DNA of 15,209 nt from assembly GCA_012799255.1 (NCBI GenBank), contig JAAZLQ010000389.1, positions 1 through 15,209 of the forward strand. The letters are read 5' to 3'. Each line of letters begins with the position of its first letter. Within the stretch, counting starts at the first letter, position 1. Positions 7,247-13,709 of this stretch are shown piece after piece. The stretch comes from Bacillota bacterium (GTDB lineage Bacteria; Bacillota_G; Limnochordia; DTU010). The translations under genes and the position numbers were made by a program. Below the pieces are notes generated by a model, which worked only from the letters and a program-made list of their open reading frames with translations, did no database searches and had not been told where the DNA came from.

Positions 7247-8902
7247 CTAGTCCAGGAGCTTATTGATCGTGTTGTACGTGATATTTGGAACATGCTCGAA
7301 GGTATGTTTCATGTGGACCCGTTCTGTGAACTTGTGTCCATCTTTGCCGTATGTGCCAATGTTGACAACGGGTACGTTGATTTCCGCAATATCATCTATG
7401 GGATGAGTGTACTTACTACCCCAGGCAGGAGTGTTAGCCTTTAACGCCGCCAAATCTTCTCCTTCATCACTGAGGGCCATAAAGCTAGAATCAGAAATAT
7501 AGGGGTAAAACATCTTAGTCACAATTGGTTTATCAGAATGCTTCTGCACTTCTTCCACAGAAGCTTTTACGCATTCCAGTAGCACTTGTTCCTTTGCCGT
7601 CTTGCCCGTCATTTCAATCCGCGCAAAAAATGTGGAAGAGTTAAAGACTATAATAGCCGGGCTTTTATCTATTTCCCATTGGAAAGCCTCTTCAACGATT
7701 TTCACATTAAACTCCCGAAGATCCAAAGTGGGACTATCTCGATTCAGATCAAGAGCAAACTGCTTCAGATGGCGCTCAAAGTTCTCCCCATGTAGTTCAA
7801 CCATTCTTCTATAAAACTCTTCCCAAGTGAAAACCCGGGTCTCCCAAGGGAGCTGGCTGTAAGTATGCCCCCCCAGTTGGCAGAACCTACGGTAACACTC
7901 ATTAGAATACTTAATGACATTCTCGAATGCTTCCACCGCTTTGGCCTTCATCTTGGCCATGATGTCTTTAGGACTCATGCTGTGGGTGAATACATTAAAG
8001 TAGACATAGGCCGCAAGTGGGGTTTGCACAGTATAGGTGTCTTTAAAATCTGCTTGCTTAAGGGACATGGGTGGAATTGTAACTTCCCCCTGAGCTTCAT
8101 CGCAGAGATCAGGATTTAACTCTATCAACCTGGTTAGCTCAGCTACTAGCAGGTTGGGGTTTAGTCCCCCGAACGCCTGACCCACATGGGTCTCCTTGCC
8201 CACAACATAGAAGGTGGGTAAGAGCTTGCCAATAGTTCCAAAATAGACATATCTGTTTTCATCTTTTTCATAATAAGGCGTGGAATAATCTGCATTGATG
8301 GCGGCTATGTAGTCGAGGTTATACTCTTCCTTCCACCTTTTTAGCGCCTTAAGAGCGGAAATGATTCCGTGTGAGTTATCTTCCTCATCACATTCAGCTA
8401 CCGCGATGATATTTCCATCTAGCTCTTCACGATGCTCCGAGAAGTAACGGACTAGCCACATTTGTCCAGCTACACCCGATTTCATATCTAAGGCTCCCCG
8501 CCCAAACATGTACTCACCAGAATCAATGTCACGATTAAGCTCATCACCAAGCTCTAGTTCTCGTAAAACCCGCGGTAGCACATCAGGATTAAAGGCATGT
8601 TCTTTAAGCGTTCCGAAGTCATCTACCCCTACCGTGTCTAGATGACCCATCAGAATGATGGTACGGTTGGAGTAACCTTTAGTTCCCTTGACCATGGCCA
8701 GCACATTGAATCTTTCGATCTCATCGTTCTCTGTTGCTTGGAGCTGTAGCAATTCAGGATTGGCTTGGAAATACGGAAGACTGCGGTAATAATCGTAGAT
8801 CTTTTTCGCACATTGTGCCTCACCACTGGTCTTAACGATGCTGGGGATTCTGACCAGGTCAGCCGTTAGCGCCTTCACATCTTCATAGCACTGCAAATAC
8901 AT
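7247..8902 (-). CDS. RocB-like M20 family metallopeptidase
   Basis: A zinc-dependent M20-type hydrolase of about 551 residues, unusually long for M20 but normal for the RocB group. RocB is associated with arginine/ornithine use in Bacillus, though its exact reaction is unclear. Metal-site motifs, numbered from the ATG at 8908, are in order: H89 and D91 in GHLDTVG, D141 in GRGALDMKSG, E175 and E176 in ECDEED, and a C-terminal DGHKFTERV histidine. I prefer the ATG at 8902, because at 8908 the GGGGG ribosome site would abut the start codon with no spacing. No signal peptide is seen, so it is cytoplasmic. It follows the DsrE-like gene by 24 bp and precedes the MFS gene. Annotated function in amino-acid or peptide catabolism is a family inference. 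Confidence 0.9.
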   Translation of the reverse strand: MYLQCYEDVKALTADLVRIPSIVKTSGEAQCAKKIYDYYRSLPYFQANPELLQLQATENDEIERFNVLAMVKGTKGYSNRTIILMGHLDTVGVDDFGTLKEHAFNPDVLPRVLRELELGDELNRDIDSGEYMFGRGALDMKSGVAGQMWLVRYFSEHREELDGNIIAVAECDEEDNSHGIISALKALKRWKEEYNLDYIAAINADYSTPYYEKDENRYVYFGTIGKLLPTFYVVGKETHVGQAFGGLNPNLLVAELTRLIELNPDLCDEAQGEVTIPPMSLKQADFKDTYTVQTPLAAYVYFNVFTHSMSPKDIMAKMKAKAVEAFENVIKYSNECYRRFCQLGGHTYSQLPWETRVFTWEEFYRRMVELHGENFERHLKQFALDLNRDSPTLDLREFNVKIVEEAFQWEIDKSPAIIVFNSSTFFARIEMTGKTAKEQVLLECVKASVEEVQKHSDKPIVTKMFYPYISDSSFMALSDEGEDLAALKANTPAWGSKYTHPIDDIAEINVPVVNIGTYGKDGHKFTERVHMKHTFEHVPNITYNTINKLLD

Positions 8903-8926
8903 CCACATCCCCCTTTTCCAACTGAT

Positions 8927-9268
8927 CTAAAAGAGAATGATTTCATATCCGTCCCTAGTAAAGACTTCTAAATCAGAATGACCGGACAGAGCTGAATCAA
9001 TGGGCAGCCCCTGTGCTTCAGCTTCTGCAAGTGAACCCATTTGTGCTGCACAAGCCTTACAGACTGAGCGAATCAAACCAGCGTCACGGATCTTTTCCCA
9101 GAGTTTTCCTTGGGGGCCTTTTGCAATATCCGCAATCCTGGCCGTTGAGGCCCCTTCCACAATGAAAGCTACTTCATAACCGCGCTCGTGGTAGTTCCAA
9201 ACGTTGAGCAAAGCATGGACAAAACAAGGCATTTCTCCTTGAAAACTGACAATCGCAATCCTATTCAT
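8927..9268 (-). CDS. DsrE-like small cytoplasmic protein with a CxxC motif
   Basis: About 113 residues starting at the ATG at 9268, which has GGAGGG seven bases upstream; an in-frame ATG at 9283 lies before that ribosome site and is unlikely. The protein has alternating strand-helix patterning (MNRIAIVSFQGEMPCFVHAL, then YEVAFIVEGAS) typical of the DsrE/DsrF-like fold used in sulfur relay or redox proteins. It contains a CKAC motif (C70, C73) in a segment resembling the conserved cysteine loop of this fold, plus C15. Function in sulfur transfer or redox is possible but not shown. It is the first gene of the apparent operon with the RocB-like peptidase and MFS transporter, an unusual partner for RocB. 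Confidence 0.78.
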   Translation of the reverse strand: MNRIAIVSFQGEMPCFVHALLNVWNYHERGYEVAFIVEGASTARIADIAKGPQGKLWEKIRDAGLIRSVCKACAAQMGSLAEAEAQGLPIDSALSGHSDLEVFTRDGYEIILF

Positions 9269-9313
9269 CTGGCAACCCTCCATTTTGGCTTTTTACATAA
9301 GTTCCACATCTTA

Positions 9314-9342
9314 GTTATATTTCCTCCGTTTTTTCTTAACAC
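9314..9342 (-). promoter_or_regulatory. Candidate sigma-A promoter for the DsrE-RocB-MFS unit
   Basis: On the minus strand, TATAAC (9314-9319) lies 17 bp downstream of GTGTTA (9337-9342). The -10 matches five of six consensus bases but the -35 only about three, so this is a weak prediction. It would start transcription about 40 bases before the DsrE-like ATG, back to back with the stronger plus-strand promoter at 9353. Confidence 0.3.
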
Positions 9343-9352
9343 TTTGCACAAC

Positions 9353-9381
9353 TTGACAAAAGACCGCCTACCGTTTAGAAT
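9353..9381 (+). promoter_or_regulatory. Sigma-A promoter of the DUF6530-like gene
   Basis: Consensus TTGACA (9353-9358) is followed after exactly 17 bp by TAGAAT (9376-9381), one mismatch from TATAAT. Transcription would start near 9388, giving a leader of about 50 bases that contains the 8-bp tandem repeats at 9386-9417 and the AAGGAG ribosome site. Confidence 0.75.
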
Positions 9382-9385
9382 GATT

Positions 9386-9417
9386 TTAGTGATTTACTGA
9401 ATTACTGATTTACTAAT
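9386..9417 (+). repeat. Four imperfect 8-bp tandem repeats in the leader
   Basis: Four consecutive octamers read TTAGTGAT, TTACTGAA, TTACTGAT and TTACTAAT. They begin just after the -10 of the 9353 promoter and end about 8 bases before the ribosome site, so they cover the transcription start and most of the untranslated leader. They could be an operator, a slippage-prone tract or chance AT-rich repetition. Confidence 0.7.
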
Positions 9418-9440
9418 CTATAAAGTGAAGGAGAACTCAC

Positions 9441-9920
9441 ATGAAAATTCCCACAACGCTTAAACACAAACCGGTTATTGTGGCAGAAGACTATAGTAAT
9501 GTTGATGGGCGTCAAGCCTATGATTCGGATGCAAAGGGATTGTCCTTAGGTTTAGCTCAATGGAATGAACGCGGCAAGGTGGATATCTCAGCCAAAGTGT
9601 GGCGTCATACCGGCGAACGTTGGTCTCGCCAATCTGAAGAACTGCCTTTACACAGGGTTTTGGATCTGGCAATTCTGGTTTGCCGTTCCAAGCAACACTT
9701 CGATGAGGCTTATAGGTTGGAACACCTCTATGATCCCCAAAACCCCATAATCGATCGGGTAGGTTTGCAGGGCGATGCCATGACGGTTGCTATTTGCACG
9801 GATAATGAACTGATTAACGAAGATATTCAACTCTTTAGGCAAGCTTTGGCCGATGATGGAGAGCTGATTGGCGAAAGACTGCGTACCTTGTCTAGAATAC
9901 TAAAGGAAATGGGCTATTAA
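9441..9920 (+). CDS. DUF6530-like conserved hypothetical protein
   Basis: A 159-residue soluble protein with no signal peptide or membrane segment. I recognise it as resembling the DUF6530 family of Bacillota from the segments KGLSLGLAQWNERGKVDISA, VWRHTGERWSRQSEE, PLHRVLDLAI and the C-terminal GERLRTLSRILKEMGY. No function is known to me and none can be read from the sequence; no classic catalytic motif stands out. The ATG has AAGGAG seven bases upstream. It is a single gene with its own sigma-A promoter and a hairpin terminator shared with the convergent HD-GYP gene. It is divergent from the DsrE-RocB-MFS unit, which may or may not be functionally meaningful. Confidence 0.85.
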   Translation: MKIPTTLKHKPVIVAEDYSNVDGRQAYDSDAKGLSLGLAQWNERGKVDISAKVWRHTGERWSRQSEELPLHRVLDLAILVCRSKQHFDEAYRLEHLYDPQNPIIDRVGLQGDAMTVAICTDNELINEDIQLFRQALADDGELIGERLRTLSRILKEMGY

Positions 9921-9927
9921 AATAAAA

Positions 9928-9952
9928 AAGCGGTGGCATCGGGCCGCCGCTT
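9928..9952. terminator. Bidirectional hairpin terminator, strongest on the minus strand
   Basis: A 10-bp stem with one G-U type pair (9928-9937 with 9943-9952) encloses a 5-base loop. On the minus strand it is followed by CTTTTTTATTTT, a proper U-tract, so it should terminate the HD-GYP gene that ends at 9976. On the plus strand the tail is only T-rich (acttctattt), a weaker stop for the DUF6530-like gene. Confidence 0.85.
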
Positions 9953-9975
9953 ACTTCTATTTGATAGATGTAATA

Positions 9976-10635
9976 TCAAGCAATTTCTTTGCTCAGAACC
10001 TTGAGGAAAACGGAAACAATTTGCGGATCAAACTGACTTCCTGCGCCACGCCTCAGTTCCTGCACTGCTTGGTTGTGATTGATTGCATAACGATATGGTC
10101 GTGCACTAACCATGGCGTCATAGGCATCTGCCACCGCCACGATCCGAGCCATCAAAGGAATCTGCTGTCCCCTAAGTCCGTAGGGATAGCCGCTTCCATC
10201 CATCCGCTCATGGTGGGCTAAGGTTACCTCAGCCACCTCCGCCATGCCCACAACGGCGCTTAGAAAACGGTGACCATACACCGGATGCTGATGGATCTCC
10301 TGCCATTCGCAAGGCAGGAGGGGTGTGGATTTGTTCAGAATTGCGCTGGGGATGGAAATTTTGCCAATATCATGGAGCAAGCCGATCTTCCCTAACTCAA
10401 CGTTTTGCCCCTGGCTGAATCCCAGCTCTGTGCCGATAGCTATACAGAGCTGACTCACTCGGCGTGAATGTCCCTCTTCACGGGAGCTTTTTTCGTATAA
10501 TACGTTCATTAGCCCCCTAATTGCACTATCTTCGAGTTCAAATTCTGGCGTTAGTAGACTTGGTAGAAGAGCGCCACGTGTAGAGACGGCTGCCACCCCC
10601 TCAGAATTACTTGTCAATTCTGTGAAAACGCACAC
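9976..10635 (-). CDS. HD-GYP domain cyclic-di-GMP phosphodiesterase
   Basis: A 219-residue protein that is almost entirely one HD-GYP domain (about 35-215), the family that hydrolyses cyclic di-GMP. Metal-binding candidates are all present: H56, H88 and D89 in LLHDIGK, H117, H141 and H142, and D170. The signature HHERMDGSGYPYGLRG carries GYP at 149-151. There is no receiver, PAS or membrane sensor; the first 30 residues are low in recognisable features. The start is a GTG preceded by AAAGGTG five bases upstream. The gene is divergent from the ECF sigma operon and shares a repeat-rich intergenic region with it. A short hairpin (10652-10657 with 10663-10668) lies in its leader. I could not find a convincing promoter for it. 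It is the third c-di-GMP turnover gene in the window. Confidence 0.94.
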   Translation of the reverse strand: MCVFTELTSNSEGVAAVSTRGALLPSLLTPEFELEDSAIRGLMNVLYEKSSREEGHSRRVSQLCIAIGTELGFSQGQNVELGKIGLLHDIGKISIPSAILNKSTPLLPCEWQEIHQHPVYGHRFLSAVVGMAEVAEVTLAHHERMDGSGYPYGLRGQQIPLMARIVAVADAYDAMVSARPYRYAINHNQAVQELRRGAGSQFDPQIVSVFLKVLSKEIA

Positions 10636-10670
10636 AATGACACCTTTCGACGGGTTTGTGATAAACCCTG

Positions 10671-10709
10671 CTAGAAAAGTTTACTTTGACTAAAAAAATT
10701 TCTAGAAAA
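10671..10709. repeat. Direct repeat pair in the HD-GYP/ECF intergenic region
   Basis: CTAGAAAA occurs at 10671-10678 and again at 10702-10709, 31 bp apart start to start, close to three helical turns. The second copy overlaps the palindrome TCTAGA. The spacing would put both copies on the same DNA face, compatible with a regulator site, but AT-rich chance repetition is possible. Confidence 0.45.
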
Positions 10710-10744
10710 TACAGCAGAAAATCATAAACTTTTATTCTGCTGTA
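10710..10744. repeat. Perfect 10-bp inverted repeat bracketing the ECF -35 box
   Basis: TACAGCAGAA (10710-10719) and TTCTGCTGTA (10735-10744) are exact reverse complements separated by 15 bases. The 15-base interior contains the whole CATAAACTTTT -35-like box. No T-run follows on either side, so it is not a terminator. It could be an operator for a dimeric regulator or a cruciform-forming site. The distal promoter copy at 186-221 lacks it. Confidence 0.75.
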
Positions 10745-10758
10745 AGGCTATATAAAGT
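10723..10758 (+). promoter_or_regulatory. Putative autoregulated ECF promoter of the sigma operon
   Basis: CATAAACTTTT (10723-10733) and AAGG-N-TATATAAAGT (10744-10758) have the same spacing as the copy at 186-221, with 29 of 36 positions identical. The element lies about 50 bases before the TTG start of the ECF sigma gene, and autoregulation is the usual arrangement for ECF sigma factors. No sigma-A type TTGACA is present at the proper distance. Confidence 0.72.
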
Positions 10759-10805
10759 AGAAGTGTAGGACAGAGTGTTTTCTGGGTCCTAAAAGGAGGA
10801 TCGCT

Positions 10806-11366
10806 TTGGTTTTAAATGAACGAAAACTCATTCAACTTGCCAAACAAGGTGATGGCGAAGCGCTGGAGCAAATCTTCAGGCTTCATGTGGATAGTGCCAT
10901 CCGTTTAGCTTATCTAGTAACACGTAATTGGGCTACGGCTGAAGATGCGGTTCAAGAAGCATTTTTGCAGGCATTTCGCTCCCTCCATACGTTTCAGGAC
11001 CATAGACCCTTCAAACCTTGGTTTACGCGAATTGTAGTCAATAAGGCGAAGCGAACCAAGGATCGTTTAGACCGGGGCCATCTTCCATACGAGCTGGAGG
11101 AGAAAAACCGACACATCTCCTATGCTCCTGAGGAACATGCATTGGAACAGGAAGGTGTGGACGAACTTTTCCAAGCCATCAATCAACTGGATGACAATCA
11201 TCGTCTCCCGCTTTTGCTAAAATACGTATCTGAACTTACAGAAGCGCAAATTGCAGATACCTTGAATATTCCAGTTACTACAGTGAAATCCCGGCTTTAT
11301 GTAGCTAGACAGCGCCTTAAAAGGTATATTGCCAATTCAGAAGGAGGTGGCCAGAATGACCTTTGA
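10806..11366 (+). CDS. ECF-type RNA polymerase sigma factor
   Basis: A 186-residue group 4 (ECF) sigma factor that would direct RNA polymerase to stress promoters. Region 2 lies at about 20-85, with the core-binding/-10 helix around AEDAVQEAFLQAF (45-57) and RPFKPWFTRIVVNKAK (67-82). Region 4 lies at about 118-172, with the helix-turn-helix LTEAQIADTLNIPVTTVKSR (144-163). Regions 1 and 3 are absent, as expected for ECF factors. The start codon is TTG, six bases after AGGAGG; no closer alternative exists. Its stop overlaps the following anti-sigma-like gene by 11 bp, which points to translational coupling and a sigma/anti-sigma pair. Exact ECF group assignment is not possible by eye. Confidence 0.95.
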   Translation: MVLNERKLIQLAKQGDGEALEQIFRLHVDSAIRLAYLVTRNWATAEDAVQEAFLQAFRSLHTFQDHRPFKPWFTRIVVNKAKRTKDRLDRGHLPYELEEKNRHISYAPEEHALEQEGVDELFQAINQLDDNHRLPLLLKYVSELTEAQIADTLNIPVTTVKSRLYVARQRLKRYIANSEGGGQNDL

Positions 11367-11949
11367 TCAGCAAATCAAAAAGACGCTAGAAAAAAACAGT
11401 GAATGGCCTGGTTCTTCAGATCAACTATGGGAAAAGATCTCAACGCAACTCGAACAGAAAAAACGTCCCTGGCACAAGCAACCATTCTGGCTTGGTACTG
11501 CTGTAGCGGCAATACTGCTGTTGGCGTTAATGGTCCAGAGTATTCGCAGTCCCCTGCCCCCAGAAACACCAACACCAGAAATGCTCTCTCGCATGCAGAG
11601 CTTCTCCACAATTATGCTCTCGGTTGAACCCCGTAGCGTAAATGTAGGGGAGCAACTAGAACTTCCTTTAGATATCTACCTCACGGAAGAGTCCGAACCT
11701 GAACACGCTCAACTCTTGATCTGGAAAACAAGTGACACTGAGGACCTACTGGTCTCTGAACTTCTCTTGGACGGCTCAGAGCTCTTTGTTCAAGGAAGTT
11801 TGGACGTGGATGCTCCAACCGAGCCAGGAACCTATCGGCTTGTGGTGCAAGGACTTACCCATCAAGAAGGGCAAGCTTATGCCATTTATGCGGAAGAAAC
11901 AATCAGAGTGGAAGGGAAGAATGATCATGAACAGACTCCGAACAATTAG
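11356..11949 (+). CDS. Membrane-anchored anti-sigma-like protein with extracytoplasmic Ig-like domain
   Basis: A 197-residue protein starting at the ATG at 11356, five bases after AGGAGGTGG; an upstream in-frame ATG at 11329 lies within the sigma gene and lacks this site. Residues 1-42 form a short cytoplasmic part with SSDQLWEKISTQLEQK, resembling the N-terminal segment of several Bacillota anti-sigma factors. One membrane helix follows (about 44-62), then a Pro-rich linker (PLPPETPTPE). Residues about 85-186 form a strand-rich domain with an Ig or BsuPI-like look (NVGEQLELPL, EPGTYRLVV). The HxxxCxxC zinc motif of classical ZAS anti-sigma factors is absent; there are no cysteines. The role as anti-sigma is inferred from position, 11-bp overlap and topology. 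The outer domain could sense the inducing signal. Confidence 0.78.
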   Translation: MTFDQQIKKTLEKNSEWPGSSDQLWEKISTQLEQKKRPWHKQPFWLGTAVAAILLLALMVQSIRSPLPPETPTPEMLSRMQSFSTIMLSVEPRSVNVGEQLELPLDIYLTEESEPEHAQLLIWKTSDTEDLLVSELLLDGSELFVQGSLDVDAPTEPGTYRLVVQGLTHQEGQAYAIYAEETIRVEGKNDHEQTPNN

Positions 11950-12625
11950 TCTTAATATTGTAATACTTTTAGTCCTTTGTTTGGGCAGCACGCAAGCGGC
12001 CGTAATTTCCGAGCAAACTAGCCGTCTCCAAGTTGTGGGTCAGGCTGTAATAAAGGTAGCCCCAGATACTGCGACGATTAGCCTCGGGGTGGAAACCTCA
12101 AATGTATCTGCGGAGCAGGCTGCAACAGAAAACGCTGAGATAATGGCTAGAGTGATGGATGCCCTCCGGAACATGGGCTTAACCACTACCCATATTTCAA
12201 CCAGTGGTTATAACATCTACAGTTATGTGGATACCTTTAACCGGACCGGTGATGAACAGGGTCTGGCAACCTACCAGGTGTATAATGGAATTACTATTAC
12301 CACCCAAAACCTGGATCAAGTTGGTCAGATAGTGGATGTGGCAGTGCAAGCAGGTGTTAATCAGGTGCAAGGTGTTAGCTTTGATTTGGCGGACAAACAA
12401 GAGCTGCAACTGCAAGCACTTAAAGCGGCTATCAACCAAGCCCAGATCAAAGCCCAGGCCATGGCGGAAGCAGCAGGTACCAAGCTTGGCGGAATCATCA
12501 GTATTAATGAAGAACAAGTCAGCTATCTGCCTTACACAGAATCTGCTTTCCTCAAAGCATCGACTGTCATTGTTCCTGAAGAAATCGAAGTAACTGCCCA
12601 AGTAAACATGGTGTTTTGGTTCTAA
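11927..12625 (+). CDS. Secreted SIMPL-domain (DUF541) protein of the ECF operon
   Basis: A 232-residue exported protein. I chose the ATG at 11927 because AAGGGAAG lies seven bases upstream; the ATG at 11921 is too close to it, and longer versions would lack a signal peptide at the N-terminus. Signal peptide about 1-24 (cleavage near STQA). The SIMPL domain carries QVVGQAVIKVAPDTATISLG, STSGYNIYS, VDVAVQAGVNQVQGV and AMAEAAG, each closely matched in the protein at 260-982. The gene overlaps the anti-sigma-like gene by 23 bp and ends the operon at a strong terminator. The most economical role is an envelope-stress effector made under the sigma factor; SIMPL proteins in other bacteria are tied to oxidative stress resistance, with unknown biochemistry. 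Confidence 0.92.
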   Translation: MNRLRTISLNIVILLVLCLGSTQAAVISEQTSRLQVVGQAVIKVAPDTATISLGVETSNVSAEQAATENAEIMARVMDALRNMGLTTTHISTSGYNIYSYVDTFNRTGDEQGLATYQVYNGITITTQNLDQVGQIVDVAVQAGVNQVQGVSFDLADKQELQLQALKAAINQAQIKAQAMAEAAGTKLGGIISINEEQVSYLPYTESAFLKASTVIVPEEIEVTAQVNMVFWF

Positions 12626-12633
12626 CAAACGAC

Positions 12634-12680
12634 AGGAAGCTAGATGTGAGAACTGTCCCGATCTAGCTTCCTCTTTTTTT
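12634..12680 (+). terminator. Strong intrinsic terminator of the ECF operon
   Basis: A perfect 12-bp stem (12634-12645 with 12661-12672) closes a 15-base loop, followed after one C by seven T residues (12674-12680). It lies nine bases after the SIMPL stop codon and separates the ECF operon from the ABC transporter genes. Confidence 0.93.
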
Positions 12681-12698
12681 GCTTTTATCTGGAAATTT

Positions 12699-12729
12699 TT
12701 CACAAAGACACCAATTTCTGTGCTATAAT
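12699..12729 (+). promoter_or_regulatory. Extended -10 sigma-A promoter of the ABC exporter genes
   Basis: A perfect TATAAT (12724-12729) is preceded by TGC, making an extended -10. The best -35, TTCACA (12699-12704), is one base from consensus but 19 bp away, which the extended -10 may compensate. The predicted start lies about 25 bases before the ATG at 12762. Confidence 0.72.
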
Positions 12730-12761
12730 ATGGAACTATAAAATAAATGGGAGGATAGCTT

Positions 12762-13709
12762 ATGGATGGTTTACACGTAAGAGGAATTAGCAAAGTATAT
12801 GGTTCCACCACGGTAGTGGATAACATCTCTTTTCGTGCTCCTCGCGGCAAGATTCTAGGAGTTCTCGGTCCCAACGGAGCAGGAAAAACCACCACAATTC
12901 GCATGATTATGGGAATCACCGCTCCTGATCAGGGCGAGATCTTTTTCCAAAATGGGAGTACTAAGACCAAGGGAGTTCCCTTTTCTACTATAGGTTATCT
13001 ACCTGAAGAGCGTGGCTTGTATAAGGAAGCTAAGGTAATGAACATTTTGCTCTTCCTTGCAGGTCTCAAAGATCTTCCGAAAGAACAGGCAAAGGAGAGG
13101 GCTTTGGCTTGGTTACGCAAATTTGACCTCGAGGGATATGCCAACAAAAAGGTGGAGCAATTGTCCAAAGGTATGGCCCAAAAAGTTCAGTTCATTGCCG
13201 CAATCTTACACGAACCAAAGTTTGTCGTTTTAGACGAACCCTTTTCTGGCTTAGACCCGGTAAGTCAAGATCAGTTCAAAGCGGAAATCAGAGCATTGGC
13301 CACCTCAGGTGCAACCGTACTTTTATCAAGCCACCAAATGGGCATTGTTGAGGAACTTTGCGACGAGATATTTCTGATTCATAAAGGAAAAGAAGTCGTT
13401 CAAGGGGATCTCCAGTCCATTAAAGAGCGTTATGGAAATTTCCGAGTGGACATCCTGGCAAGCCCTGGCCTCAATCTCCCCACAGAGCTCGTGACGAGCT
13501 CCGAAGAGCTTACTGAAGGACGTTATCGGTTTGTGCTTCGGGAAGGTGTACAGCCACTGGAGTTTGTGCAGAGCCTTCCTTCCGATTTGGAAGTTCGGGA
13601 ACTGACCGTTTCTCGCCCATCACTCCATGACATATTTGTACAGATAGCTCAAGGAGGTGTTAGTCATGAAGGATCTGTGGAAGATCGCCCGCTGGGAAAT
13701 CTTGCGTAA
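12762..13709 (+). CDS. ABC exporter ATP-binding protein, NatA-like
   Basis: A 315-residue ATPase with one nucleotide-binding domain (about 4-220) and a C-terminal extension of about 95 residues typical of the NatA/drug-export type. Walker A is GPNGAGKT (36-43), the signature is LSKGM (134-138, degenerate LSGGQ), Walker B is FVVLDE (154-159), and the H-loop is SSHQM (His191). At the Q-loop the sequence is GYLPEERG, with Glu where Gln is common, as I recall in NatA relatives. Start is an ATG preceded by GGGAGG. The 3' end overlaps the permease gene by 44 bp. The pair forms a half-transporter system exporting ions, peptides or antimicrobials; the substrate is unknown. Confidence 0.94.
   Translation: MDGLHVRGISKVYGSTTVVDNISFRAPRGKILGVLGPNGAGKTTTIRMIMGITAPDQGEIFFQNGSTKTKGVPFSTIGYLPEERGLYKEAKVMNILLFLAGLKDLPKEQAKERALAWLRKFDLEGYANKKVEQLSKGMAQKVQFIAAILHEPKFVVLDEPFSGLDPVSQDQFKAEIRALATSGATVLLSSHQMGIVEELCDEIFLIHKGKEVVQGDLQSIKERYGNFRVDILASPGLNLPTELVTSSEELTEGRYRFVLREGVQPLEFVQSLPSDLEVRELTVSRPSLHDIFVQIAQGGVSHEGSVEDRPLGNLA

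Noticed and set aside
9419..9430. TATAAAGTGAAG, an exact 12-base match to part of the distal SIMPL promoter, before the DUF6530-like gene.
   Set aside because: The -35-like block is missing at the required distance (5 of 11 matches) and the match runs into the ribosome site, leaving almost no leader. The consensus sigma-A promoter at 9353 explains this gene.
10675..10683. TAAACTTTT on the minus strand pointing at the HD-GYP gene, as a third copy of the ECF promoter.
   Set aside because: The nearest TTTAT lies about five bases too close and the AAGG-N-TATATAAAGT block is absent. Kept only as part of the intergenic observation.
12197..12919. A 240-codon minus-strand open frame across the SIMPL end, terminator and ABC start.
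   Set aside because: It spans a strong terminator and promoter and is antisense to two clear genes; composition is that of a shadow frame.
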